Below are positions 8,861 to 20,149 of a stretch of DNA of 64,000 nt, one piece after another. The DNA is taken from positions 1-64,000 of the forward strand of contig JAFKAC010000066.1 in the NCBI GenBank assembly GCA_025766275.1, in the 5' to 3' direction. Below the pieces are notes generated by a model, which had not been told where the DNA came from, made no database searches, and saw only the letters and a list, made by a program, of their open reading frames with translations. Source of the DNA: Lactarius indigo. Taxonomy: Eukaryota > Basidiomycota > Agaricomycetes > Russulales > Russulaceae. A program made the position numbers and the translations under genes. Within the stretch, counting starts at the first letter, position 1. The number at the start of each line of letters is the position of its first letter.

Positions 8861-9438
8861 TGTTACGCCCTAGCAGGGGCGTGGGTTCTAGAGGTTCTGA
8901 ATCACACAAGTATCAAGCGAAGACCTCTGTTGTCTTATTGCTATGAAATACGAGTGATAAGGTGTGGCACAAGGTGCAGCACTACTCTGTAATGTAGGAC
9001 TCCTCGTCCGAAGTGTCTAGCACTTCTCTACACTTGATCTTGCTAGTGCACAGAGTATAACAGGTGTAACGCGTTGATATAGTTCAACTGCAAAGACTTC
9101 GAAGTGTCCTGGTTAGGGACTGAGGTAGGGGATGCACAAGAAGAGGGGGATAATACGAAGTCACACCAAAGTATGGAGGCAAGGTTGCTAGATTGCAAAC
9201 GAAGCCAAGTCTGGCTTCCTATGGTCTATGGTACAGGTTTATATAGGACAGGGTTCCAAACAACATGAACACAAGTCCACACAATATCAAAGAGACTAAA
9301 CGGAGTAAACAGGAGTTCGGATCAAAGAAACAGCGCCACTGGTAACAGTAGCTCCTTTGGTAACAAGGTATAGTACAAAGAGGGGAAGGCAGGGTGGAGA
9401 CATACTGTAACTTAGGTCCGAAGCGTCGGATCATAACA
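8861..9438 (-). repeat. 5' LTR of element 1
   Basis: A 578-bp LTR that drives transcription leftwards. TATATAAA lies at 9,245-9,238 (minus) and the inferred transcript start is at 9,212. The flanking bases 9,439-9,443 (ACCTC) complete the target-site duplication. Confidence 0.93.
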
Positions 9439-11010
9439 ACCTCGCCCTTCACGAGCAGCTTTGACGCGCCGTTAAGGTTGCCTTGGTGGGAGCATTTGTT
9501 GCCACCTCTTCCCTCATGCCTGGTGTCCTCGATCTGCATGTTCTCTAGGCGCTTCCCTCTTTCTCACTCTTTCTTCCACGACACCCTTCACAAGCAACAT
9601 TGGCGTGTCGCCTGGTTGCCTTGGTTGGAGTGCTTGTGCCCCCCCTCCCGCCTGGTGGAACTTATGACCCGCGTCATAGACCTCGCTTCCATTTTCGGTC
9701 GAAGGACTCTGTATCTTTCTTAGCGAGTATTCACTTTTTTGTTTTATTTTGTTTTATCTTTCGATCTGGCATAGCGGTTCTTCTTTCCAGGTCGGAGGTC
9801 CTTTTGATTGTTACTCTGAGCCTCACTCTCCGCCGTCGCCCTCTGACGACCTTAGGCCGCCCCCCTCCTACCGCCGTCGCGGAGTCGTAGTGGGGTGAGC
9901 CGCGTTTGGATGCCTTTGGCACCGGCGCGCGCGTTGCTGGGTCGATATCATTGTGGTCGGTCCTGCTGCCTCTAGTGGGCGACCGTTAGTACTCGCCATC
10001 TGTTGACGGTCAATCCTGACTTGGCACCAGGTGTCGGTCAGAGAAGAGGAAGGCGGGGCAGGACGGGAGTGGCGAGCCTGTCGTCTGTCGAGTCCTGGCC
10101 GTGGAGCAACGCTCGATATACTCTCTCTCTGTCGTCGTCGTCGAGGTGAGTACCGTCACCTCCTTTCCGTGCCCTATTACTACATCCTGACTTCTCTAGT
10201 TACTTCTACAGACAGTCCTGGTCTCCGGGCTGGAGGCCCCTGGAACGCTGTTCCATGCTTCTTCCTCCGCCATCGCCCTCTGACGACCTTAGGCCGCCCT
10301 CCTCCTACCACCGTCGCGGAGTCGTAGTGGGGTGAGCCGCGTTCGGATGCCTTTGGCACTGGCGCGCGCATTGCTGGGTCGATATCATTGTGGCCGGTCC
10401 TGCTGCCTCTAGTGGGCGACCATTAGTACTCGCCGTCTGTTGACGGTCAATCCTGACTTGGCACCAGGTGTCGGTCGGAGAAGAGGAAGGCGGGGTAGGG
10501 CGGGAGTGGCAGGCCTGTCTTTCGTCGGGTCTTAGCTATGGAGCGACGCTCCATATACTCGCTTTGTCGTTGTCGTCGATGTGAGTGCGGGTGCTACCTT
10601 TTCATGCCCTGTTACTGCATTTTAACCTCTGTCTAGTTACCTGATGATTCTCGTCTCCGGACTGGAGGTCCCTATAGCGCTGTTCTATACCTATTCCTCC
10701 GCCGTCGCCCTCTGACGACCTTAGGCCGCCCCCCTCCTACTGTTATCGCAGAGTCGTAGGGAGGTGAGCCGCGTTCGGATGCCTTTGGCACTGGCGCGCG
10801 CGTTGCTGGGTCGATATCATTGTGGCCGGTCCTGCTGCCTCTAGTGGGCGACCGTTAGTACTCGCCGTCTGTTGACGGTCAATCCTGACTTGGCACCAGG
10901 TGTCGGTCGGAGAAGAGGAAGGCGGGGCAGGGCGGGAGTGGTAAACCACCGCCTCTCGCGAGTCTACTGCTACAAGTGGGCGGTCCGTGGTGTGTTAGTG
11001 TTACGTGTAA
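9439..11010 (+). repeat. R1 repeat, copy a, right part: ~140-bp units then ~435-bp tandem monomers
   Basis: This continues the R1 copy interrupted at 1,494. It begins with two ~149-bp units (CCCTTCAC at 9,445 and 9,594) and passes into tandem monomers whose landmark CCCTCTGACGACC recurs at 9,839, 10,276 and 10,708 (periods 437 and 432). Each monomer holds TTGACGGTCAATCCTGAC and CACCAGGTGTCGGTC; some hold a (GTC)n run followed by GAGGTGAGTA. The array ends in a variant monomer and a shared tail (TCTACTGCTACAAGTGGGC). The frames here look incidental because they are not kept between copies. It could be a satellite-like element or a tandem-monomer promoter of a larger transposon; I cannot tell which. 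Confidence 0.85.
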
Positions 11011-11671
11011 TTCTCTACCAGTATATGAGAAGATAGCGGGGTCCCACAAGGGAGTGCGGAATTGCGATGCGCCTCAGTTACCAAAGTGTTACTCGATTAC
11101 CACGAGTTCACAAACGATTTTTTTCAGGACCACTTTCGATGTTTGCGGTCTAGACATTAAATTCGGTTCAAATATAATACACACGATGGCAGTTTTGTTT
11201 TTCGATCCGGAGCCGCTTTTCTGAAAACAAAAGGCACATCTCAACGAATTACGGTAATGTCAGCCAATTCTTGTCACGACTGAGTGACACCTATCCCAAC
11301 GCAGATTCACAAAACTAACTGTGCATCCTTCCATCTTTGATGTCACAGGAAGAGTGCCTCGATAGCGCCGGATGGCTATATTGGTTGTGATCATGAACGT
11401 CGTAACTAAATCACGGCCATGAAGCAAGCCCAAAATGGTATCACAATGGACCCTGACCTCTATCTAGCAGCAGCCAACAATGGTGAAGCGCTCTAGATCT
11501 TGTACCCAGCGTGTCTAGATGAATTGGCGAATTCATCGATATCCAAGGCATGTCAGCACATAGAACAATAGCCAGGATTTAGTCATTATTCTCAGTTCGT
11601 GATGCCCTCCTTCGTGAACTCAAAGTTTTCCCCTTCTCATCTCATTTTCGTACTTTCTGGGTTCGATCCCG
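11011..11671 (+). other. 5' flank of the tnp2-type gene; no gene seen
   Basis: No coding signal. At about 11,390-11,475 a stretch (GATCATGAACGTCGT, then GCCCAAAATGGTATCACAATGG) is related to 18,925-19,011 downstream of R1 copy b, so the flank is itself partly repeated. I found no CACTA-type terminal inverted repeat. Confidence 0.4.
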
Positions 11672-14600
11672 ATGTCTGTCACAGCGTCTATGGACATTTT
11701 CTCCGTTTTAGACGTCGAGCTTTCCGCACATTATACATGGATGCCCAACATCGACTCTTTGGAGTTCGTCAATGACCCTGTCGAGGGTGGCCCTTACCAG
11801 AACCAAGATCCTCAGCAAATCAGGCGCCCCAATGTTGGTCTATACGCACTAACGATGGCACACAAGAATCAAATCTATCTGGAATATGAAAATCGCCTTT
11901 GCGACATTCTGGATATGCTCGAATCACTGGACGCCACCGACGGGAAGGAGAGTATGGAGGACCGCGTCTTTCAAGAATTGATCAGGATAAATAAATTAAA
12001 GGAATTCGAATGGTCTGGTCGACGTAGTAAGCGAGGAGTCAATGGTGCAATGGTCAACACAGGTGTGTTTGTGGCCCTGCTCGGAGTTGCCGTTTTGACA
12101 ATGCCTCAGAAAGCTACTTTGTAACGAGACATCCCCAGAATCCGACGCTCCATGCTATCTACATGACGACTTTGGTCATGTATGTTCTATATCGTCTTCC
12201 CCGTCGCGGCGCAGCTGTGCTGCTTGCTGGCATGAGGAACATTTTGAAAAGTCAAGCGTCACTTTGTTCCTTGGCGAGTGAGGTGCCAATGGACCCACGA
12301 AAGCTCCTATCAACGTATGACCTTGATCCTGTCACCCGGAGCTATGTTTGTTGCCCTTCGTGCTATTTTCTCTATGAATACTCTCTCGCTAGGACCAGAA
12401 AGAGGAAAGCGCCTGTTTCTTCCAACGAACATCATGGCACCACCGAGAAGGCCGCCGGCAATATGGTAGAGGACGTGCAGCTTATTGTCTCCATTCCGAC
12501 TCACTGTACACACCGTCGGGTTCGCGCAAGCCCCACCTGTGGCGAGCCCTTATTTGAGACCGTTATTATCAATGCCAAGGCGCATACCGTTCCTCTGTGC
12601 AAGTATGAGGTGCAAGATTTGAAGCAGTGGGTTGGGCGACTGCTCTCCAGACCCAGCATCGAAGAACACGTGTTCAAAGCCTTTCGTAGATCTCGCAAAG
12701 AATACATGGAGGACATGTGGGATGCGGGACACTTGTGTAAGATTCTCCTGAAGAAAGGTGAACGGTTTCTCCCAGGACCGGCAAGTGAGACGCGCCTAGC
12801 GTTTTCATTCTCAATGGATAGCTTTAACCCATATCATATGAAAGAAGCCAAGCAAACCGTCTCGTCAACTGCCATATGGCTGATCCTGCTTAATCTTCCC
12901 TCTCATCTGCGATACCGTCCCGAAAACATGTTCCTCGCTGGTGTAATTCCCGGACCGAGAAAACCCTCACTTTCCGACATCAACCATAGTCTCAAACTTT
13001 TGGTCGACGTCTTACTTGAGTTCTTCGACCCTGGTGTTTTGTATTCTCGAACGGCGAGACACGAACAAGGTTGTCGAGTTCGGGCAATACTTGTTCCAGT
13101 TGTCTTGGATATGCTGGCTGCGCGACAGGCTGGTGGTTTTGCGAGTCCCACTGCGACCTACTTCTGCACGCGCTGCAACTTGAAGGTGCAAGACATCGAA
13201 AATATAGACAAGGATAGTTGGCCACCACGAGACGTCGTTGAACATGTCAAAGTTGCGAAGCAATGGCGCGATGCAGAGAGCCACGACGAACAGAATGCGA
13301 TTTTCCGACTTTCCGGCATCAGGTGGTCCCCGCTCCTTCAATTGCCCTATTGGAACCCCATCCTGTTTACCGCCATCGAACCTATGCATGTCTTTGATGC
13401 TGGACTCTTCCAGACTCACTGCCGGCAGGTTTGGGGCATTGACATATCCAATCCGGGTGGTGATGGGACGGTGTCATCGACCGCTGGAACAATTTCGAGA
13501 CCTCCAGATGCCGAATTGGAGAAGTGGTATGATATCATTCGTGCGGCTGGAGATCTGGAGCGTCTTCGGGACCGACTTCATGGGAGGGACTGCACCCGCG
13601 ACACCCTCTGGCACATCTGCAATGATCACGACTTGCGTCGTGCAGGTAATAAGTCGCAATTAGCTATGGCCATCGTCGACTGGGTAAGTGTCTTCGTGCC
13701 CTTGAATGAACGAAATCGGTGACCAGTGTTGGACACAGCGCAAGGATACACCTCCTGATATGATCAAGCTACCTACTGTCCATCCTGCCGACCAAAGACG
13801 TCACACCATTTCCACGCCTTTTCCCGCTTCTGAAACAGATGTCGAATCTGCCCGTGAGGGGAGTGTTACTACTGATGACTCGGTATGTTGCCAGTATGAC
13901 TGAACCATGTATTCAACCTGATCGTCTCTTAGGCCGCATCAAGTCGTCCGAGTTATGACAGAGTCCCCTCGGAGGACGAACAGAAAGCCGTAGACAAGTG
14001 CGTTCAACAACTTGTCGGTCGTGCTGCTCGTAATACCGTGTTGCGAGCCAAAAAAACTGTGCTTCAATTCGTCTGTCGGGATTACTGCCAAATGTCTTCT
14101 GAGGAGCTGAATAACCTTCACAACAAAGAAGAATTGTACGCTGCGGCTGTGGCTTGGGTGCGTGTGCGATGTGCTGCATTGAGTTTCTCTGTCTCATATC
14201 CAGTTAGGTCGAATCAAATGTCCTTCCTCAGGATAATCTCAGCAAGAAGAAAAAGGTCCCCCCCAGCAACGGTGCGGTACTTGGCAAGGATGTGATGGAG
14301 GCCGTTTGGGCAGACATGACTCTCACTGAACTCCCGTCTTGGGTTACGAAAGCCCCTTCAAATTGGGGAACTGCGGCACGGGGCAAACTCAGCGCAAACA
14401 ACTGGAGAGTCATCTGTACCGTCCACCTCCCTATCACGTTAATCAGACTTTGGGGAGGAGATGCCCTACCTAACAACCAGAAAGCCATGTTAGAGAACTT
14501 TATGGATTTGGTACGTGCGGTTCAGATCGCAAATCTGCGCTCCATCTCTCGAAAAGAGATTGAGCTGTACGAACACTACATTTTCCGTTACATGAGATCG

Positions 14601-15723
14601 TTCAAACCGTTATACAAGCTTGCAAAGGTGAAACCCATCCACCACGCTGCCTTGCACTATGGCAACGTCCTCCGGGGGTTTGGGCCGGCACACACACACG
14701 GCGCCGCATTCTATGAGCGGTACATCCACTCTATGCAGAGCAAGAACCACAACATGAAGCTGGGTTTGTCATTTGATTCCGGATCTATACTCATCTCAGC
14801 ACTTAATACTTAATACAGGTGAACTCGAATTAACGTTCATGCGTAGCTCCATAAGGGAGGCAAATTTGAAGGCATTACTCGAAGACGATAGCAAGGTGCA
14901 CTCACGTGTCGGTGACCTCGTGGAAGTATACAAGGGCATTCTTGCCGAGGATGCTCGCGGGACGCGCTTGGCCCATATGATCGACGTGGTGCACCTCACA
15001 CAGAAGACAGTAGACATTGCTTATGACGGAAACAGTCTGTATGAATCAAGCCTTCCCGATGCCATCCTAGCGGCGTTCAAACAATTCTTACATTGCAAGC
15101 ACCCAGGACTTAGGGAAGAGGACGCCACGGAGGGTTCTTCCACTCCTGTTGTATCTCCCAAAGCTAAGGTCCTGGACAGGTTCTCCCTCCGCGGTGTTCA
15201 ATACTCTACAGCAAGCCGTCGGGCATGTGACAGCTATGTGTTTTTCCGATCTCCCCCGGGCCACCCCCGGTCGGAGATGTCGAAGCCACTGCCCTACCCA
15301 GAGCCTGGCCAGATAACACATATCTTCCTTCGTCCCCATGTTCTAGCTGCACACTGTTCCTTTTCTCCAGACCAACTCCACCGCCCATCTGTTTACATCT
15401 CTGTGCGGCCCTACGCTTCTCTTCAACCCACCTCAGAGTCCGAGCTCGGCAATATAGACCAAATGTATAGACGATTTGGTTTTGCGGGTGGTTTTTTGTG
15501 CAGGAGCGATTTCGCGCCACATGTCGTCATCGAACCATCAAATATTATCTCTCATGTTGCCGTAACACCTCTCAAAATTGGTGGACATAGAGTGGTACAT
15601 ATTCTTCCTATGGATCGGGTACGTTTCACCAAATTTCCGAATATAACTACTCATGGAGAAATATTTCAACCACCAGCTTATGCAGACATCCTCAATGCAC
15701 GCGCAAGACAAAGACTTAGATGA
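11672..15723 (+). CDS. tnp2-type (CMC/EnSpm superfamily) transposase, spliced
   Basis: Six exons join into 1,264 codons with no stop: 11672-12062, 12110-13683, 13739-13882, 13933-14157, 14208-14763 and 14819-15723. The introns are 47-55 bp, GT-AG, some with visible CTGAC/TTGAC-like branch sites. The 3,795-nt sum is divisible by three. By residue: a CCPSC zinc-type motif near 211; the tnp2 core with MDSFNP near 366; VVLDMLAARQAGG near 461-473 followed by a C-x2-C; and EPMHVFD near 554. This is the layout of the fungal Transposase_21/tnp2 family, which cuts and pastes CACTA-like elements. The C-terminal half matches the long tails of mushroom members. It looks intact. The element ends were not found, so whether it can still move is unknown. 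Confidence 0.88.
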
Positions 15724-16504
15724 CCACATGGGCCAGTGAAGCTGCACAATAGTTAAAGACGAACGCAGGTGTGATTAAGACTGAAGTATTTCTAGTTCAG
15801 GCAAGCAGAGAGGGTTTTGCAAAATTAGTAGAGCGCGATTCGGACAGTCTCATATAGATACAAGCACATACAAGCACGATACTACACTTAAGACGATCTA
15901 GTACTGTTCGATAGTAAAACATTCAACCACAAAGAAGACCGTCACCACAGAACTGCCTTTTTCCATTGTCCTCTTCAACTTCTTTGCAGATTTTGAATGT
16001 GCAACTAAGTGTGCGACCTCTTAATTGTGACGATGAGAACTGTCATCTCCCTCATAGGGGAGAAGAACGGTGTACTAGATTGCGAGTCAGAACGAACGGT
16101 TTATATACACACGAGCCGGTATACAATGCGTTCTAAGACTAAGTCATAGGTATAGTGAGAGACAAGGAGAGTGTAAGGGGGAAAAACAGGGACAGTATAG
16201 ATACGACGAGCAGGGTGAGAGCGAACGGAATGAGTCGGGCAGGAATCCGAGGCGAGGCCATCCGGTGGCGTCAAGCAGGTGTCCGGGGTCGAGTCAGGGC
16301 GCTAGCGACCCAAGAGAATGATGAGGAGAGGCAGAGAGCGACGAGAGTGAAGACACGACGAGACTGGGATTAAGAAGAGAGGAAGTTAGCGTATGGGAGG
16401 AAGGCGAGAACATGAGGACGAAGGATGGCGAAGGGAAGCAGAGATCGGTCGAGAGCCAATATTGAATGCACAAAACGTACCATATAGGTCGCGAATTTCC
16501 TCGC
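15724..16504. other. intergenic; no gene recognised
   Basis: Mixed-composition DNA with no convincing exon. A 72-codon plus frame at 16,155-16,373 is rich in Arg, Glu and Gly and looks like a by-product of purine-rich sequence. Confidence 0.4.
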
Positions 16505-17078
16505 TTAGTCTTCCCCGGTGAGGTCTATGACCTCAAGCTGCATCCGGGAGGGAGTGACTTCAGATCTCGGAAGGGTGGGAACCTCGGGCTCGATCGGGGA
16601 GGCGGGAACCTCAGGGCTCGATCAGGGAGGCGGGCCCCTCCTGTGACTCTGTCAGCACCTTAGCCTTCTTCCTCGGAGGGGTGGGATCCTCGGGCTCGAT
16701 CAGGGCCTCGGGGCGGGCGGAATCCTCCTGTGACCCTGTTAGCGCCTTTCTCTTAGCCTTCTTCCGGCTCCGGCGGGAGTGGCGCCTCTTCTCTTTAGGT
16801 TCGGGTTGAGGTTTGGATGGAGCCCCATGGTAGCGACTCATGGCAGGCTCTTGTCGGGATCGTGTCGACTCCGGACATGGATTGGCTGCAATATCGTCCT
16901 GAAGCCAGCTAATCTCTTTGCTGATGCCCCCATCCTCGGGCACCCAAACTGGATTCTTCCGCTTCTTTGTCTCCGGAGTGGGTGATCGACGACGAGCAGT
17001 GCTCATCAAGCGAAGCTGTGGACATAACTCGGGACGGCGCACGGTAACACCTAGTAGGCGTCCTTTTGGGTGTGGCAT
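16505..17078 (-). pseudogene. lysine-rich SUMO-interaction-motif protein, broken by a single extra base
   Basis: From ATG at 17,078 the frame runs 155 codons to TGA at 16,611. The product is basic and disordered, with runs such as KEKRRHSRRSRKKAKRKA and two copies of a KKAK..LTxSQE..IEPEDPTP-like repeat, and so is likely nuclear. The stop comes from CCTCAGGGCTCG, while the neighbouring repeat unit reads CCTCGGGCTCG; the extra base sits near 16,613. Without it the frame would continue about 35 codons to a TAA at 16,505 and end in EVIDLTGED, a classic SUMO-interacting motif. I know no function; such proteins occur near mushroom transposons. The break could be real or a sequencing error. Confidence 0.55.
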
Positions 17079-17199
17079 ACTGGACGTTATGACTGAGACG
17101 AGGGTGAGGGTGAAGCCTTTATGAGTTTTGCCCGCAAATTTAAATGGCCGTCAGCTCGGCTAGAGTGTGGAGTCAGAACCAGTGTCCACAGACACACTG

Positions 17200-18505
17200 T
17201 CCTTAGCCGCTTTTCTTCACACCAGCTCTGACTCTGGTCCGATCTCCTCTACCACGACAATCCTCAAGTTTCAGGCTCTCAGAGTCATGCACCCTCTTTC
17301 CACACCCCGCCCCTCACGGGAAACCTTAACGTGCCGTCAAGGTTGCCTCGGAGGGAGCGTTCGTTGCCCCCCCCCCCTTTCCTTCCTCTTGCTTGGTGTC
17401 CTCAATTCCCAAGTTCTCCAAGCTCTTCCCGTTTTTTATTCTCATCCCTTCTTCATGACACCCTTCACGAGCGACCTTGGCGTGCCGCCTGGTTGTCTCG
17501 GTAGGAGTACTCGTGCTTCCCCCCTGCCTGGTGGCACTTATGATTCGGTTTGACCCACGTCGTAGACTTTCGTTTTCGTTGGCCTGCCTCGCTTCGTTTT
17601 CGGTGGCAACGCTCTGTATACCTTTCCAAGTGAGTTTTCTCTCTCTCTTTTCTCGATGTCTATGGGTCACCCTTTCTTCCAGATCAAAACCCGGTCAAAT
17701 TCGCAACTCTCTAGGTTGAATGTCCTTGGATCGCTACTCCAGGACTTTCCCTCCGCCGTCGCCCTCTGACGACCTTAGGCCGCCCTCCTCCTACCGCCTG
17801 TCGCGGAGTCGTAGTGGGGTGAGCCGCGTTCGGATGCCTTTGGCACCGGCGTGCGCGTTGCTGAGTCGATATCATTGTGGCCGGTCCTGCTGCCTCTAGT
17901 GGGCGACCGTTAGTACTCGCCGTCTGTTGACGGTCAATCCTGACTTGGCACCAGGTGTCGGTCGGAGAAGAGGAAGGCGGGGCAGGACGGGAGTGGCGAG
18001 CCTGTCGTCTGTCGAGTCCTGGCCGTGGAGCGACGCTCGATATACTCTCTCTCTGTCGTCGTCGTCGAGGTGAGTACCAGTCGCCTCCTTTCCGTGCCCT
18101 ATTACTACATCCTGACTTCTCTAGTTACTTCTACAGACAGTCCTGGTCTCCGGGCTGGAGGCCCCTGGAACGCTGCTCCATGCCTCTTCCTCCGCCATCG
18201 CCCTCTGACGACCTTAGGCCACCCTCCTCCTACCGCCGTCGCGGAGTCGTAGTGGGGTGAGCCGCATTCGGATGCCTTTGGCACTGGCGCACAGCGTTGC
18301 TGGGTCGATATCATTGTGGCCGGTCCTGCTGCCTCTCGTGGGCAACCGTTAGTACTCGCCGTCTGTTGACGGTCAATCCTGACTTGGCACCAGGTGTCGG
18401 GTCGGAGAAGAGGAAGGTGGGGCAGGGCGTGAGTGGTAAGCCACCGCCTCTCGTGAGTCTACTGCTACAAGTGGGCAGTCCGTGGCGTATAAGTGTTGCG
18501 TGTAT
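17200..18505 (+). repeat. R1 repeat, copy b
   Basis: A second full copy. It starts with two ~150-bp units (17,311 and 17,461) and a block nearly identical to copy c from 17,461 onward. Two ~439-bp monomers follow (landmark at 17,762 and 18,201), then the terminal variant ending near GTGGCGTATAAGTG. Where copies b and c differ, several changes are CpG transitions (for example 17,468 CACGAGC against CATGAGC in copy c). A 114-codon minus frame (17,670-17,326) shares its first 40 codons with copy c but diverges after that and is probably not a gene. Confidence 0.85.
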
Positions 18506-20149
18506 TCCTTTAACAACAATATTCTTGACGAATGGGTTAGAAGGAATCGAGTCGCACAGGGGCAGTGCGTAATTGGATCTGCAGTTGATTCGAAAATCAA
18601 TTGTACACAATGGTATTCTTGTGCTTCAATCCGCAACCCTTTCCTTCTTCAAAAAATGACCAGGTCCATTCAATGCTCTTGTCCGCAATGTTGCGGATGA
18701 AAAGTGAGCGTTCACATGTGTGCGTCTTGCTTATATTATATCTGAGCTGATGTACTCAGATTCTCGTCACGACTCTGGCAACGAGCAACAATCGCATCAT
18801 ACGCTTTCGATTTGTAGGTTAGTTCTCATCGTGATGAGCTAAGTACTACTATTCGAACAATGGGGATGTCATTCAGCCGTGACGCGTGACTCAGGCAGTC
18901 AACGTCGTTTGAGGTGCTTATCGTGATCACGAGCGTCGCGATCTACTAGTCACGCAACGTGAGACTAGCCCAAAATAATGTTACAATGGACTCTGACCTC
19001 TAACCTTAGGAGAAGAATGACAATGCGATGTCGCGACGGGCGCGAACCCACAATTATATTACAATGAGCTATGATCTCTAGCGCAGAAGCGAGCACCAAT
19101 GGCGATATGCCGTTATGATATGTGCGTGGGTAGTGTGGGTGCGAAAGTGGGCGCGGGCCTGAATACGTAACAATGCAATCTTGAATCCTATGTGCTAGTC
19201 TCTTCGCGACGTTGCACGGCTCTGACGAACTTAAACCGTGTTAGAATTGACTGACAATGATTGTCCACCGCCGCACACTGGGTGGTGTCCCTGTAAGTGT
19301 TACACTTTTCGTTCGTACAAGTGACTGAAATTCCTTCTCTGATACTTCAGACCGGACCTTGCACGGTGACTGGCCATCTCTGGGGAACAGAACACTTAGC
19401 TTTTGACAAGCTGTTGAAGGTGATCTCAGGAAGGATGACATCGCCATTGTTCGCCGGATATAGAGGTTCTGTTGACAGTTCTGGTGGGCTTCATTTCTTT
19501 CAGACGGCGTCTAGGACAGCCCGTTGACTCGTTTGGTTCCCATACTGTTCCCATATGATCTGACTTTACGAGAAATGTGGACAATGAGACACTTGATCGC
19601 GTGCTGCGGAAATTGGCAACTCCTGACGCGCTATTTGCCATCGCCTGATCATCTTGACAGATAAATTGGATGTTCAGATGGACTGTCGCAGGTGCTATCC
19701 TCCCCTTCCCAAAGTTTATTCCGAGGTACTAGAATTCGCAAGCTCGCATGGATCCCTCAGGTAGCGATGACGACGAATGCTTCTCGGTTCAGCTTGATAG
19801 TAGTGACATAGCCCCGAACTGCCACGAAGGTTCTCTTCTCTCATATGGCTTGACCCTTGTACTCATTGTGTCCCACACGAATTAGACAATTCTCCGACAG
19901 AGGTTTCCAATGAGGCGTTATCATATGGAACCCGACGGTCGGCTATCGAATGTAGCGAAAGTAATGGAGTGAGTCGCGACCTTTTGTTCTCAGATCTGCT
20001 AAACCGTCTCATCGTTAGTCGGTCTATTGACCAAGCTGCTCCTTCAAATTCTATGATGGCTCCGGCAACCAGGTCGCTTTCACTTTTCTCTCTCTACAAT
20101 TCCAATTTATCTGACACGTCTCGTGGATATATCCTCTAGCAGTGGTACC
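18506..20149. other. intergenic with a repeated short module
   Basis: No gene was recognised. A diverged module (roughly CCCAAAATNNTRTTACAATGGACTCTGACCTCT) occurs near 18,971-19,011, again near 19,057-19,083 and weakly near 19,155-19,190. A related copy lies at 11,430-11,470. It may be remnants of one repeat or spaced regulatory units. Confidence 0.4.

Larger units (their letters stand above)
1495..9438 (-). mobile_element. complete, young Ty3/Gypsy chromovirus (element 1)
   Basis: A 7,944-bp element reads leftwards. It is bounded by two 578-bp direct LTRs (1,495-2,072 and 8,861-9,438) starting TGTTA and ending TAACA. The 5-bp target duplication ACCTC lies at 1,490-1,494 and 9,439-9,443. In transcription order it carries a 5' LTR, a self-priming primer-binding site, gag, a minus-one frameshift site, pol with chromodomain and an extra C-terminal module, a polypurine tract and a 3' LTR. 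By eye the LTRs differ at one base (C at 1857, T at 9223), which is itself a CpG transition, so insertion is recent. Gag and Pol frames are open from end to end. The element is nested in R1 copy a. The one oddity is the lack of an ATG at the gag start. Confidence 0.95.

Noticed and set aside
2072..9438. tRNA-type primer-binding site for element 1
   Set aside because: The sequence next to the LTR does not begin TGG and fits no tRNA 3' end I know. The internal LTR complement explains it better.
9600..10371. Frames in R1 monomers that recur in copies b and c
   Set aside because: Recurrence follows from DNA identity. Stops and frame shifts differ among monomers and there is no sign of protein-level constraint.
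16155..16373. 72-codon Arg/Glu-rich frame
   Set aside because: Composition follows purine-rich DNA, and there are no splice neighbours or recognisable motif.
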